From Leifsonia sp. C5G2 (lineage in GTDB: Bacteria > Actinomycetota > Actinomycetes > Actinomycetales > Microbacteriaceae), in NCBI RefSeq assembly GCF_013359685.1, contig NZ_JABFMV010000003.1, forward strand, positions 248,001 to 312,000: a DNA stretch of 64,000 nucleotides. The letters run 5' to 3'. A model generated the notes under the pieces. It saw nothing but the letters and a program-made list of their open reading frames with translations. It ran no database searches and was not told the DNA's origin. Each line of letters begins with the position of its first letter. The first letter of the stretch is position 1. The position numbers and the translations under genes were made by a program. This document shows positions 44,777 to 55,406 of the stretch, piece by piece.

Positions 44777-44854
44777 ATCAGGTCCACAGCCCTGATCGCC
44801 TAGCCATCAGGCCCACAGTCCTGATAGACTCCGGATCAGGGATTCAGACCTGAT
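44777..44854. promoter_or_regulatory. Three evenly spaced operator palindromes upstream of satD
   Basis: ATCAGG-N8-CCTGAT occurs three times: 44777-44796, 44806-44825 and 44835-44854. The starts are exactly 29 bases apart, all arms are perfect 6-mers and a further half site CCTGAG lies at 44861. The array fills the intergenic space between tyrS and the SatD-type gene and abuts its start, so it is most likely bound by the HTH of that protein (autoregulation) and might also affect tyrS. A TAGACT -10-like box at 44824 overlaps the second site. Confidence 0.78.
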
Positions 44855-44875
44855 GACCGACCTGAGGGGAGAGCC

Positions 44876-45505
44876 ATGTTCGTGGTCACGGCCGACCAGG
44901 TCGACAGCCGACGGCGAGCCGACCTGGTCGCATCCACTCTCGACACCCTCGGCGAGCGCTTCGCCGGCAGGCTCGCGCTGCCTCCCGACCGGAACGCCGG
45001 CGACGAGCTGCAGGCCCTCACCGCCGACGCGGCCACCGCGCTCGAGCTCGTCCTGACGCTCACCCGCGAGGGCGCGTGGAGCGTCGGCCTGGGGATGGGG
45101 CGGGTACGCCTCCCGCTCCCCGCGAACACACGCGAGGCGACCGGCGACGCGTTCGTCGCCGCCCGGGCCGCCGTCACCCGTGCGAAGCGCGCCCCAGCCC
45201 GTTTCGCGGCCTCCGCCGAGGTCGCGCCGGAGCCGGCGGTGGACGTGGAGGCCCTCGTCACTCTGCTGCTGACCCTGCGCGAGGGCCGCACCGCGGCCGG
45301 GTGGGAGCTCTATGACCTGGTCGTCGCGGGCCACACGCAGGCGGAGGCCGGTGCGCGTCTCGGCATCACGCCGCAGTCGGCGAGCGACCGGGCCCGCGCC
45401 GCCGGCCTCCGGGCGGAACTGGCCGCCATCCCCGCCCTGACTAGGCTGTTGGCACGCGCCGACGCCGCCCAGGCACCGGAGCGGGACGCCGAGGAGGACG
45501 CATGA
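44876..45505 (+). CDS. satD: SatD-family protein with C-terminal HTH
   Basis: A 209-residue protein. The N-terminal MFVVTADQVDSRRRADLV, then GDELQALTADAATALELVLTLTREGAWSVGLGMG matches the SatD family pattern (GD..DSR, GDEFQ-L, WRxGxGxG). Residues 150-190 form a helix-turn-helix (HTQAEAGARLGITPQSASDRARAAGL) like a sigma-region-4 or MerR-type reader. The ATG at 44876 has GGGGAGAGCC upstream. It overlaps the membrane-protein gene by 4 bases. SatD/SatE-type pairs are linked to stress and secretion in streptococci; molecular function is unresolved. The triple operator in front suggests autoregulation. Confidence 0.8.
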   Translation: MFVVTADQVDSRRRADLVASTLDTLGERFAGRLALPPDRNAGDELQALTADAATALELVLTLTREGAWSVGLGMGRVRLPLPANTREATGDAFVAARAAVTRAKRAPARFAASAEVAPEPAVDVEALVTLLLTLREGRTAAGWELYDLVVAGHTQAEAGARLGITPQSASDRARAAGLRAELAAIPALTRLLARADAAQAPERDAEEDA

Positions 45506-46104
45506 CGAGCTGGCCGCCGATCCCCGCCGCACTGGCCTCGATCTGGCCGCACGCGCTGTGGGCGCTCGCCCTGATCCTGCTGATCGCCTCGCTCGGCTGC
45601 ATCGCGGTGACTCTGCGGTCGCCGCGCCGGCCGCTCGTCTACTGCGCCGCGGGGCTCCTCGCGGCGGCCGTGATCGTGGTGCTCATCCCCCTGCAGCATG
45701 CGCCGTTCGTCTACCAGCTGCTCATCGGGATCACCGCGCTCGCGCTCGCCGTGCTCGGCGGCTGGCCGGCGTCCCAGCTCGTGCTGGCGCTCGCGACGCG
45801 GGACACCACCCGGCCGAGCCCGCACGACGGCATCCTGGTGCGGGCGCTCACCCCGGAGGGCGAGACCACGCGGGAGGTCCTGCGCGGAGGGACCACGATC
45901 GGCCTGCTGGAGCGCCTCGCCGCCGCCGGGACGATCATGGCGGGCTTCCCCGAGGGGCTCGCGGTGCTGATCGCCATCAAGGGCGTCGGCCGCTTCACCG
46001 AGCTCGAGCAGGCGGAGGCCCGCGAGCGCTTCATCATCGGCACGCTGACCAGCATCGTCTGGGCGTGCGTCTGCGCCGGCGTCTTCCGCATCGTCGCGGG
46101 CTGA
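45502..46104 (+). CDS. Membrane partner of SatD
   Basis: A 200-residue protein with about five hydrophobic segments. The last third shows GVGRFTELEQAEARERFIIGTLTSIVWACVCAGVF, a block I recognise from membrane proteins that always follow SatD genes in actinobacteria (KSxxRxxEL...AERFIIGTxxSxxWA). The ATG overlaps the SatD stop (ATGA). Probable function: membrane sensor or effector controlled by the SatD HTH protein. Confidence 0.75.
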   Translation: MTSWPPIPAALASIWPHALWALALILLIASLGCIAVTLRSPRRPLVYCAAGLLAAAVIVVLIPLQHAPFVYQLLIGITALALAVLGGWPASQLVLALATRDTTRPSPHDGILVRALTPEGETTREVLRGGTTIGLLERLAAAGTIMAGFPEGLAVLIAIKGVGRFTELEQAEARERFIIGTLTSIVWACVCAGVFRIVAG

Positions 46105-46159
46105 CGTCCTGCTGCGACGGCGCCCGCCTCCGAGCGGAGACGGGCACCGTCGTCGGACG

Positions 46160-47179
46160 TCAGTCGACGGTCGCGACCAGCTTGCCCTTCGCAAACGCCA
46201 CATGGAGCCTGACGTATCCAATTTCACCAGTCACGTCCTCAACCGCCGGCTCTCCGGAATAGTTCGGCCCTGAGATCCTCGCAGTGAACGAACCGCTTGT
46301 CATACCTATGCCTCGGTCAGAGAAGAGCACCCGCGGATACTCGACGATCGTCACCGCTGCGTTCGCCTTCGAGGTCGGAATGTCATCGGGATAGTCCAGT
46401 GAGATGCCGCAATCCTCGACGTCGTCGAAAGTCGTCTTCGCTGCACAAGCATCGAAGTGAGCATTGACCTGCTCCTGCGCTTCCTCGATGTAGGCATCAC
46501 TGGGAGCCAGGGCGAAATCGAAGTCGTCGAATTCTGGCGAGATGACGAACTTCTTGTCACCTGCGAGGGTGAAGTATTTGTTCGACGGAGAGACCCCGTA
46601 TACGCCCGGGTAGGCGCGGAGGCCGTCTGCTTTGTCGCCGACTACGACATCCGACCCGACCACCTTGTACTCCAGCTTGTATGGGGCGCTGGGAACCGCT
46701 CCGGCAAGTCCCTCGCTTACGAACCATCCCTTATCGTCGCGATCGACGTAGACGTACCACGAGTACGACTTACCGCTCAGCTTGAACTTTACTGGTACGT
46801 ACGTCCTGTCCGAGCGAGCACTCTTGTCGGCCTCGCCTACGGAGACCGCGGTGATGCGTTCTGCCTTGCTCAGCGCCTGACCGGTGAGGAGCGCGTTGTC
46901 CTCGTCCTTCGTGTCGACACGGGCCAGCGTGCTGGCCGCGGCGGCGTCGCCCTTCGCGATCGCATCCAGGTACTGCTGGGCAGTCGCCTTCGCCCCTCCG
47001 CCGGCGCCGGCGACGAGGTTCACCCCGACGACGCCGGCCACGACGGCGAGCGCCACGAACGCCAGGCCGCCGCCGCCCGCCCACCACATCCACGGCTTGA
47101 TCGCGCGCTTCGGCTCCGGCTCCGGCGCGCCCGGCATCGGGGGCGGGAAGGCGCCGGCCGGCATGCCCTGATCTGTCAT
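46160..47179 (-). CDS. Single-span membrane protein with exported domain, mosaic composition
   Basis: A 339-residue protein started at ATG 47179 (GAGGAG 7 bases upstream). Residues 1-30 are Pro/Gly/Glu-rich and cytoplasmic; residues 33-58 form one membrane helix (WWAGGGGLAFVALAVVAGVVGVNL). An extracytoplasmic region follows with a DUF4878/lumazine-like opening (AKATAQQYLDAIAKGDAAAASTL) and a second beta-rich domain of no recognised family. The DNA coding for the C-terminal two thirds is clearly poorer in GC than that for the N-terminus, pointing to recombination or acquisition of a variable exported domain. Confidence 0.72.
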   Translation of the reverse strand: MTDQGMPAGAFPPPMPGAPEPEPKRAIKPWMWWAGGGGLAFVALAVVAGVVGVNLVAGAGGGAKATAQQYLDAIAKGDAAAASTLARVDTKDEDNALLTGQALSKAERITAVSVGEADKSARSDRTYVPVKFKLSGKSYSWYVYVDRDDKGWFVSEGLAGAVPSAPYKLEYKVVGSDVVVGDKADGLRAYPGVYGVSPSNKYFTLAGDKKFVISPEFDDFDFALAPSDAYIEEAQEQVNAHFDACAAKTTFDDVEDCGISLDYPDDIPTSKANAAVTIVEYPRVLFSDRGIGMTSGSFTARISGPNYSGEPAVEDVTGEIGYVRLHVAFAKGKLVATVD

Positions 47180-47527
47180 CTCTTGTCTCCTCAACGATTC
47201 GAGCCCGGGACGCGATGGGATCGGGTCGCCGATCGGTCCGGGAAGTGTTCGCCCATAGAGACGCGGATGCGGCGCCCTTCATGACGCCGATTGCAGGTAT
47301 TCGTCGCGCGGTCGGCGGCGCGGACGGACGCGCGGGCGAGCACGGGCATCGATCGGTGCGGCCGGGCGGCCCTCTGGGGAAGGACCTTCAACCCGGCCGC
47401 ACGGTCCGAAGACCTCGAGCAGTGCAGCGAGAGTCAATGCTCGACTCTCACACAGTGCGGCACGGGCGGCCCTGAAGCCTAGGCACCATCTGGATGCCTC
47501 GAGCACACCGCGCGACGACCCGGCCGC
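47180..47527. other. Gene-free interval between membrane protein and DNA glycosylase
   Basis: About 350 bases. Several short open frames occur but none has a ribosome site or family resemblance. The stretch should hold the promoter for the 339-residue membrane protein. An interrupted hairpin AGGCA...TGCCT occurs at about 47479-47498. Nothing else is seen. Confidence 0.5.
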
Positions 47528-48157
47528 TCAGTCGTGGGACTTGGGGTGGCGCTTGTAGGGCGAGACGGTGGGGTCGCCGGGCAGCCAGTAGCGCCAGGGG
47601 AAGGCGAGACCGCCGCCCGCGCCCGAGACACCGGTGCGCAGGCCGGCGACATAGTCGGCCTGCTCGTCCGGGAGCAGCAGGTCGAAGGGCGGCGCGAACA
47701 CGTCGGCGCCGTCGTCGGCGAGGCTCATCCCTGCGGCGACCACGAGCCGGGCCGGGCCTCTGGCCAGGTCGCGGTGCGGGATGCGGCGGCCGGTGAACCC
47801 GACGCGCCGGCGCTCGGCCAGCACCTCCCCCTCGACGACCTCCGCCGCGCGCAGCAGCACCGCCGACGCCTCGCCCTCCGGCGAGCAGACGATGTTCGCG
47901 CAGACGTGCATCCCGTAGGTGAAGTACGTGTACACGTGGCCGGGCGGCCCGTACATGACCGCATTCCGCTTGGTCCGGCCGCGGAAGGCGTGCGAACCGG
48001 GGTCGAGGCCGTCGCCGATGTACGCCTCCACCTCCGTGATCCGCAGGGCGACCGGCCCCTCCTCGGAGTCGTGCCGGAGCACGGCGCCCAGCAGCCGCGG
48101 GGCGACCTCCAGCGAGGACGCCAGGAAGTCCTCCCGCCGCGGGCGGTGCAGCGTCAC
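47528..48157 (-). CDS. mpg: DNA-3-methyladenine glycosylase (AAG/MPG type)
   Basis: A 209-residue alkylation-repair glycosylase. ITEVEAYIGDGLDPGSHAFRGRTKRNAVMYGPPGHVYTYFTYGMHVCANIV contains the catalytic Glu (VEAY) and the Tyr-rich pocket of the MPG family; RDLARGPARLVVAAGM follows. It excises 3-methyladenine and related bases. It is located after argH and the 40-residue membrane protein in the same direction, with a 1-base gap. Confidence 0.93.
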   Translation of the reverse strand: MTLHRPRREDFLASSLEVAPRLLGAVLRHDSEEGPVALRITEVEAYIGDGLDPGSHAFRGRTKRNAVMYGPPGHVYTYFTYGMHVCANIVCSPEGEASAVLLRAAEVVEGEVLAERRRVGFTGRRIPHRDLARGPARLVVAAGMSLADDGADVFAPPFDLLLPDEQADYVAGLRTGVSGAGGGLAFPWRYWLPGDPTVSPYKRHPKSHD

Positions 48158-48158
48158 G

Positions 48159-48280
48159 TCAGAAGATCCGGCCGCCCGCGGCGACCGCCACGATCAGGCC
48201 GACCACGATCACGGCGACCGCGACCACCACGACGACCGTGATGATCCACGGCCGCTTCTTCTCGGGTTCCCACCGCGCCA

Positions 48281-48281
<1 letters not shown>
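48159..48281 (-). CDS. 40-residue single-span membrane protein
   Basis: Starts at ATG 48281, sharing a base with the argH stop (TGATG), and stops 1 base before mpg. Sequence: a short charged N-terminus (MARWEPEKKRPW), one Val/Ile/Ala membrane helix of about 24 residues, and AGGRIF. Small proteins of this type occur after argH in related genomes as hypothetical; coupling to argH supports expression. Function unknown. Confidence 0.65.
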
Positions 48282-51978
<3,697 letters not shown>

Positions 51979-51982
<4 letters not shown>

Positions 51983-52887
51983 GCGGGCACCACCTCCGTC
52001 CCGATTCCGGACTGCGTGAAGACTTCGAGCAGGATGGAGTGCGCCACCCGCCCGTCGATGATGGCGGCCTTCGCCACTCCCCCGTCGACCGCGTCGAGGC
52101 ACGCCGCCATCTTCGGGATCATGCCCGACTCCAGCGACGGCAGCAGCGCGCGCAGCTCGTCCGCGCCGATCTTCGACAGCAGCGAGTCGCGGTTCGGCCA
52201 GTCGCTGTAGAGGCCGGCCACGTCGGTGAGGATGACGAGCTTCGCTGCGCCCAGGGCGACGGCGAGCGCGGCGGCCGCGGCGTCGGCGTTGACGTTGAGC
52301 GCCTGGCTCGCGTCGTCGACATCCGGTGCGATCGAGGAGACGACCGGGATGCGGCCGGCGGCGAGCTGCGTGAGCACCGCCTCCGGGTCGACCGCCACCA
52401 CGTCTCCGACGAGGCCGAGGTCGACCTCCTCGCCGTCCACGACGGCCGCACGCCTGCGGCCTTGGAACAGCCCGGCGTCCTCGCCGGAGAGGCCGGCGGC
52501 GAGCGGTCCGTGCTTGTTGATGTTGCCGACGATGTCGCGATTGATCTGGCCGGTGAGGACCATCCGGACCACGTCCATCGCCTCGGGCGTCGTCACGCGG
52601 TAGCCGCCGCGGAACTCGGACGCGATGCCGAGCCGGTCGAGCATCGCCGAGATCTGCGGGCCGCCGCCGTGCACCACGACAGGGCGGAGGCCGGCGTAGC
52701 GCAGGTAGACCATGTCCTCGGCGAAGCTGCGCTGCAGCTCCTCGCTGACCATGGCGTTGCCGCCGAACTTCACCACGATGATCTGGTCGTGGAAGGTCTT
52801 CAGCCACGGCAGCGACTCGATCAGGGTCGCGGCCTTCGCGGCGGCCTGCTCGTGGTCGGCGGTCTGTTCGTCGTCGGTCATCGTCAT
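51979..52887 (-). CDS. argB: Acetylglutamate kinase
   Basis: A 302-residue amino-acid kinase. VVKFGGNAM and [17 protein letters not shown] bind the phosphate and substrate; [17 protein letters not shown] and DVAGLYSD are conserved, and the C-terminal [22 protein letters not shown] is typical of the arginine-sensitive enzymes, as is the N-terminal helix. It is the usual feedback point of the pathway. Start shares a base with the argJ stop (TGATG). Confidence 0.97.
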
Positions 52888-54041
52888 CAGCTGGCGTACG
52901 CGCTGTTCTCGTGCACGTAGTCGTGCGTGAGGTCGTTGGTCAGGATGGTCGCCGTCTCCTCGCCCGCGTGCAGGTCGATCAGGATGTGGACCTTCCGCGG
53001 AGTCAGGTCGACCAGGTCGCGCGGCTGGTCGGGCTCCCCGCCGGTGCAGATCTGGACGCCGTTGATCGCGACGTCGATGCCGTACGGGTCGAACTCGGCG
53101 TCGGTGGTGCCGACGGCGGCCAGCACCCGGCCCCAGTTGGGGTCGTTGCCGAAGATGGCGGCCTTGAAGAGGTTGCTGCGCGAGACGGCGCGGCCGACGG
53201 CGACGGCGTCGTCCTCACTCGCGGCGCCCACGACCTCGATCGCGATGTCGTGGGAGGCGCCCTCGGCGTCGGCCTGCAGTTGCTCGGCCAGGTCGCGGCA
53301 CACCGCGGTGAGCGCGAGGGTGAAGGCCGCCTCGTCGGGCTCGACGCCGCTCGCGCCGGAGCCGAGCAGGGCCACGGTGTCGTTGGTGGACATGCAGCCG
53401 TCGGAGTCGAGCCGGTCGAAGGTGACGCGCGTGGCGGAGCGGAGGGCGGCGTCCAGCTGCTCGGAGCTGAGCACGGCGTCGGTCGTGAGCACGACGAGCA
53501 TCGTGGCGAGACCCGGCGCGAGCATCCCGGCGCCCTTGGCCATGCCGCCGATCGTCCAGCCCTCGGGGGCGCGGTGCGCCGCCTCCTTCGGGCGCGTGTC
53601 GGTGGTCATGATGGCCTCGGCCGCGCCGAGCCCCGCGTCGGTCGCGAGTGCGGTGGCCGCCGAGGAGACCCCGGCGATCAGCTTGTCGAGCGGTAGCTGG
53701 TCGCCGATGAGTCCGGTGGAGCAGACCAGCACGTCTCCCGCGGAGACCTCCAGCTGCTCCGCGACCGCCTCGGCCGTCGCGTGCGTGGTCTGGAAGCCCT
53801 GCGCGCCGGTGTAGCAGTTCGCGCCTCCGGAGTTCAGCACGATGGCCGAGACCACGCCGTCCTGGATGACGCGCTCGCTCCACAGCACCGGGTTCGCCTT
53901 GCAGCGGTTGGTGGTGAAGACGGCGGCCGCCGAGGTCAGCGGGCCGAGGTTCTTGACGAGCGCGAGGTCGCGCTTCCCGCTCGCCTTGAGGCCGGCGACG
54001 ACGCCGGACGCGGCGAACCCGGAGGGGGCGGTGACGCTCAC
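52887..54041 (-). CDS. argJ: Bifunctional ornithine acetyltransferase / N-acetylglutamate synthase
   Basis: A 384-residue Arg[13 protein letters not shown] and [16 protein letters not shown] are signature blocks; autocleavage is expected before Thr in [16 protein letters not shown] (about 180-195), giving alpha and beta chains. [15 protein letters not shown] is in the beta chain. It recycles the acetyl group between ornithine and glutamate. GTG at 54041 overlaps the argC stop (GTGA). Confidence 0.96.
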   Translation of the reverse strand: MSVTAPSGFAASGVVAGLKASGKRDLALVKNLGPLTSAAAVFTTNRCKANPVLWSERVIQDGVVSAIVLNSGGANCYTGAQGFQTTHATAEAVAEQLEVSAGDVLVCSTGLIGDQLPLDKLIAGVSSAATALATDAGLGAAEAIMTTDTRPKEAAHRAPEGWTIGGMAKGAGMLAPGLATMLVVLTTDAVLSSEQLDAALRSATRVTFDRLDSDGCMSTNDTVALLGSGASGVEPDEAAFTLALTAVCRDLAEQLQADAEGASHDIAIEVVGAASEDDAVAVGRAVSRSNLFKAAIFGNDPNWGRVLAAVGTTDAEFDPYGIDVAINGVQICTGGEPDQPRDLVDLTPRKVHILIDLHAGEETATILTNDLTHDYVHENSAYAS

Positions 54042-55096
54042 GGTGCGACTCCGTTCACGGTCAGGCCCGCGGTCTCGTCGAGGCCGAGGGCGATGTTGAC
54101 GGACTGCACGGCGGCGCCGGCCGTCCCCTTGTACAGATTGTCGATCGCCAGCACGGTGACGACCCGGCCGGCGGCCTCGTCGAGGGCGACGCCGATCAGC
54201 ACGGTGTTCGCGCCGAGGACATCGGAGGTGCGGGGCACGGTTCCTGCGGGCAGCACCTGCACGAACGGTTCGCCGGCGTAGGCCGCCTCCCACGCCTGCT
54301 GCACCTGCTCCGCCGTCGTGCCGGGCTTCACCCGCGCCGTCGACGTGGCGAGGATGCCGCGCGACATCGGCACGAGCACCGGGGTGAACGACAGTGTCGG
54401 GGCGGCGGCTCCGGCCTTGCGGAGGTTCTGCTGGATCTCCGGGATGTGCCGGTGCGTCCCGCCGACCGCGTACGGGTTCGCGGAGCCGAGGATCTCGCTG
54501 GCCAGGTACATCGTCTTGAGCGACTTGCCCGCGCCGGAGGGCCCGACGGCGAGCACGGAGACGATGTCCGCATCCTCGATCAGCCCGGCCTGGATGCCCG
54601 GCGCGAGGGCCAGCGACACCGCGCTCGCGTTGCAGCCGGGGGCCGCGATGCGACGGGCGCCGACCAGGTGCTCGCGCTGCTTGCCGACCGTGCCGTCGGC
54701 GGCGACGACCGGCAGCTCGGGGACGCCGTACGCCCAGGCGCCGAAGTGCTCGCCGCCGTAGAAGGCCGCCCAGTCCGCCGGGTCTTCGAGCCGGTGGTCG
54801 GCGCCGCAGTCGACGACGACGGTGTCCTCCGGCAGCTGGGCGGCGATCTCGCCGGAGGTGCCGTGCGGCAGGGCGAGGAAGACGACATCGTGGCCGGCCA
54901 GGTTCTCCGGCGTGGTGTCCTGCAGGGTGAGGTGCGCGAGCGAGCGCAGGTGCGGCTGGTGCGCGATCAGCGGGTGGCCCGCATTCGAGTGCGCGGTGAC
55001 GGTGCGGATCTCGAGGTCGGGGTGGGCGGCCAGGATGCGCAGCAGCTCACCGCCCGCGTATCCGGATGCGCCTGCGACGGCGACCGAGAGAGTCAT
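54038..55096 (-). CDS. argC: N-acetyl-gamma-glutamyl-phosphate reductase
   Basis: A 352-residue NADPH-dependent reductase. [18 protein letters not shown] is the dinucleotide fold; the catalytic Cys is in [16 protein letters not shown] (about 155), and [13 protein letters not shown] holds the active-site His. AAGGAAG precedes the ATG. It is the first structural gene of argCJBDFH, whose members overlap or nearly touch. Upstream lies a short Arg-rich leader ORF with alternative hairpins, so attenuation by arginine is possible. Confidence 0.96.
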   Translation of the reverse strand: MTLSVAVAGASGYAGGELLRILAAHPDLEIRTVTAHSNAGHPLIAHQPHLRSLAHLTLQDTTPENLAGHDVVFLALPHGTSGEIAAQLPEDTVVVDCGADHRLEDPADWAAFYGGEHFGAWAYGVPELPVVAADGTVGKQREHLVGARRIAAPGCNASAVSLALAPGIQAGLIEDADIVSVLAVGPSGAGKSLKTMYLASEILGSANPYAVGGTHRHIPEIQQNLRKAGAAAPTLSFTPVLVPMSRGILATSTARVKPGTTAEQVQQAWEAAYAGEPFVQVLPAGTVPRTSDVLGANTVLIGVALDEAAGRVVTVLAIDNLYKGTAGAAVQSVNIALGLDETAGLTVNGVAP

Positions 55097-55112
55097 GCTT
55101 CTTCCTTTTCGA

Positions 55113-55158
55113 GTGGACGACGGGAGTCTCGGCGACGGCGGCGCCCACGTCGATCCAC
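55113..55158 (-). promoter_or_regulatory. Hairpin between the leader ORF and argC
   Basis: On the transcribed strand GTGGA-t-CGACG (55158-55148) pairs with CGTCGTCCAC (55122-55113), 10 base pairs with one bulge. A competing pairing exists: GGCGGCG at the leader stop (55185-55179) with CGCCGCC inside this hairpin's loop (55143-55137); the same GGCGGCG can instead pair with CCGCC in the last Arg codons of the leader (55197-55193). Mutually exclusive folds of this type are the hallmark of ribosome-mediated control. There is no T-run, so translational rather than transcriptional control is possible. Confidence 0.45.
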
Positions 55159-55184
55159 AGCTTCAGGACCGCCCGGAACGCCGC

Positions 55185-55271
55185 CTAGCTTCGGCGGTCG
55201 CGCAGGCGTCGGCGCAGGGCGCGGGCGGCGAGAGCCGCACGCGTCGAAGCGGTGCGCCGGACGGAAAGCAT
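55185..55271 (-). CDS. Putative Arg-rich leader peptide of the arg operon
   Basis: A 28-codon ORF begins at ATG 55271 and ends 88 bases before argC. The peptide is MLSVRRTASTRAALAARALR followed by RRLRDRRS: 10 of 28 residues are Arg, six of them in the last nine codons. TAGGGT lies 6 bases before the ATG, as in leaderless actinobacterial mRNAs, so transcription may start at the ATG itself. High-GC sequence favours Arg codons by chance, so the case rests on position, start context and the overlapping alternative hairpins. Confidence 0.5.
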   Translation of the reverse strand: MLSVRRTASTRAALAARALRRRLRDRRS

Positions 55272-55406
55272 GCGACAACCCTAGCGCGCCCGCCCCGGGC
55301 GCCGCCAAATCCGGCCGTCGCGGCGACTGCGGTGCTCTGGAACGACCGCGGCGCGGCGAACGACCGCAGTCGTTCCGCCGCGCCGCCGTCACGGGTGGTC
55401 GCCGCC

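Noticed and set aside
47180-47527. Small open frames in the gap before the DNA glycosylase
   Set aside because: None has a ribosome site, coding bias or family resemblance.
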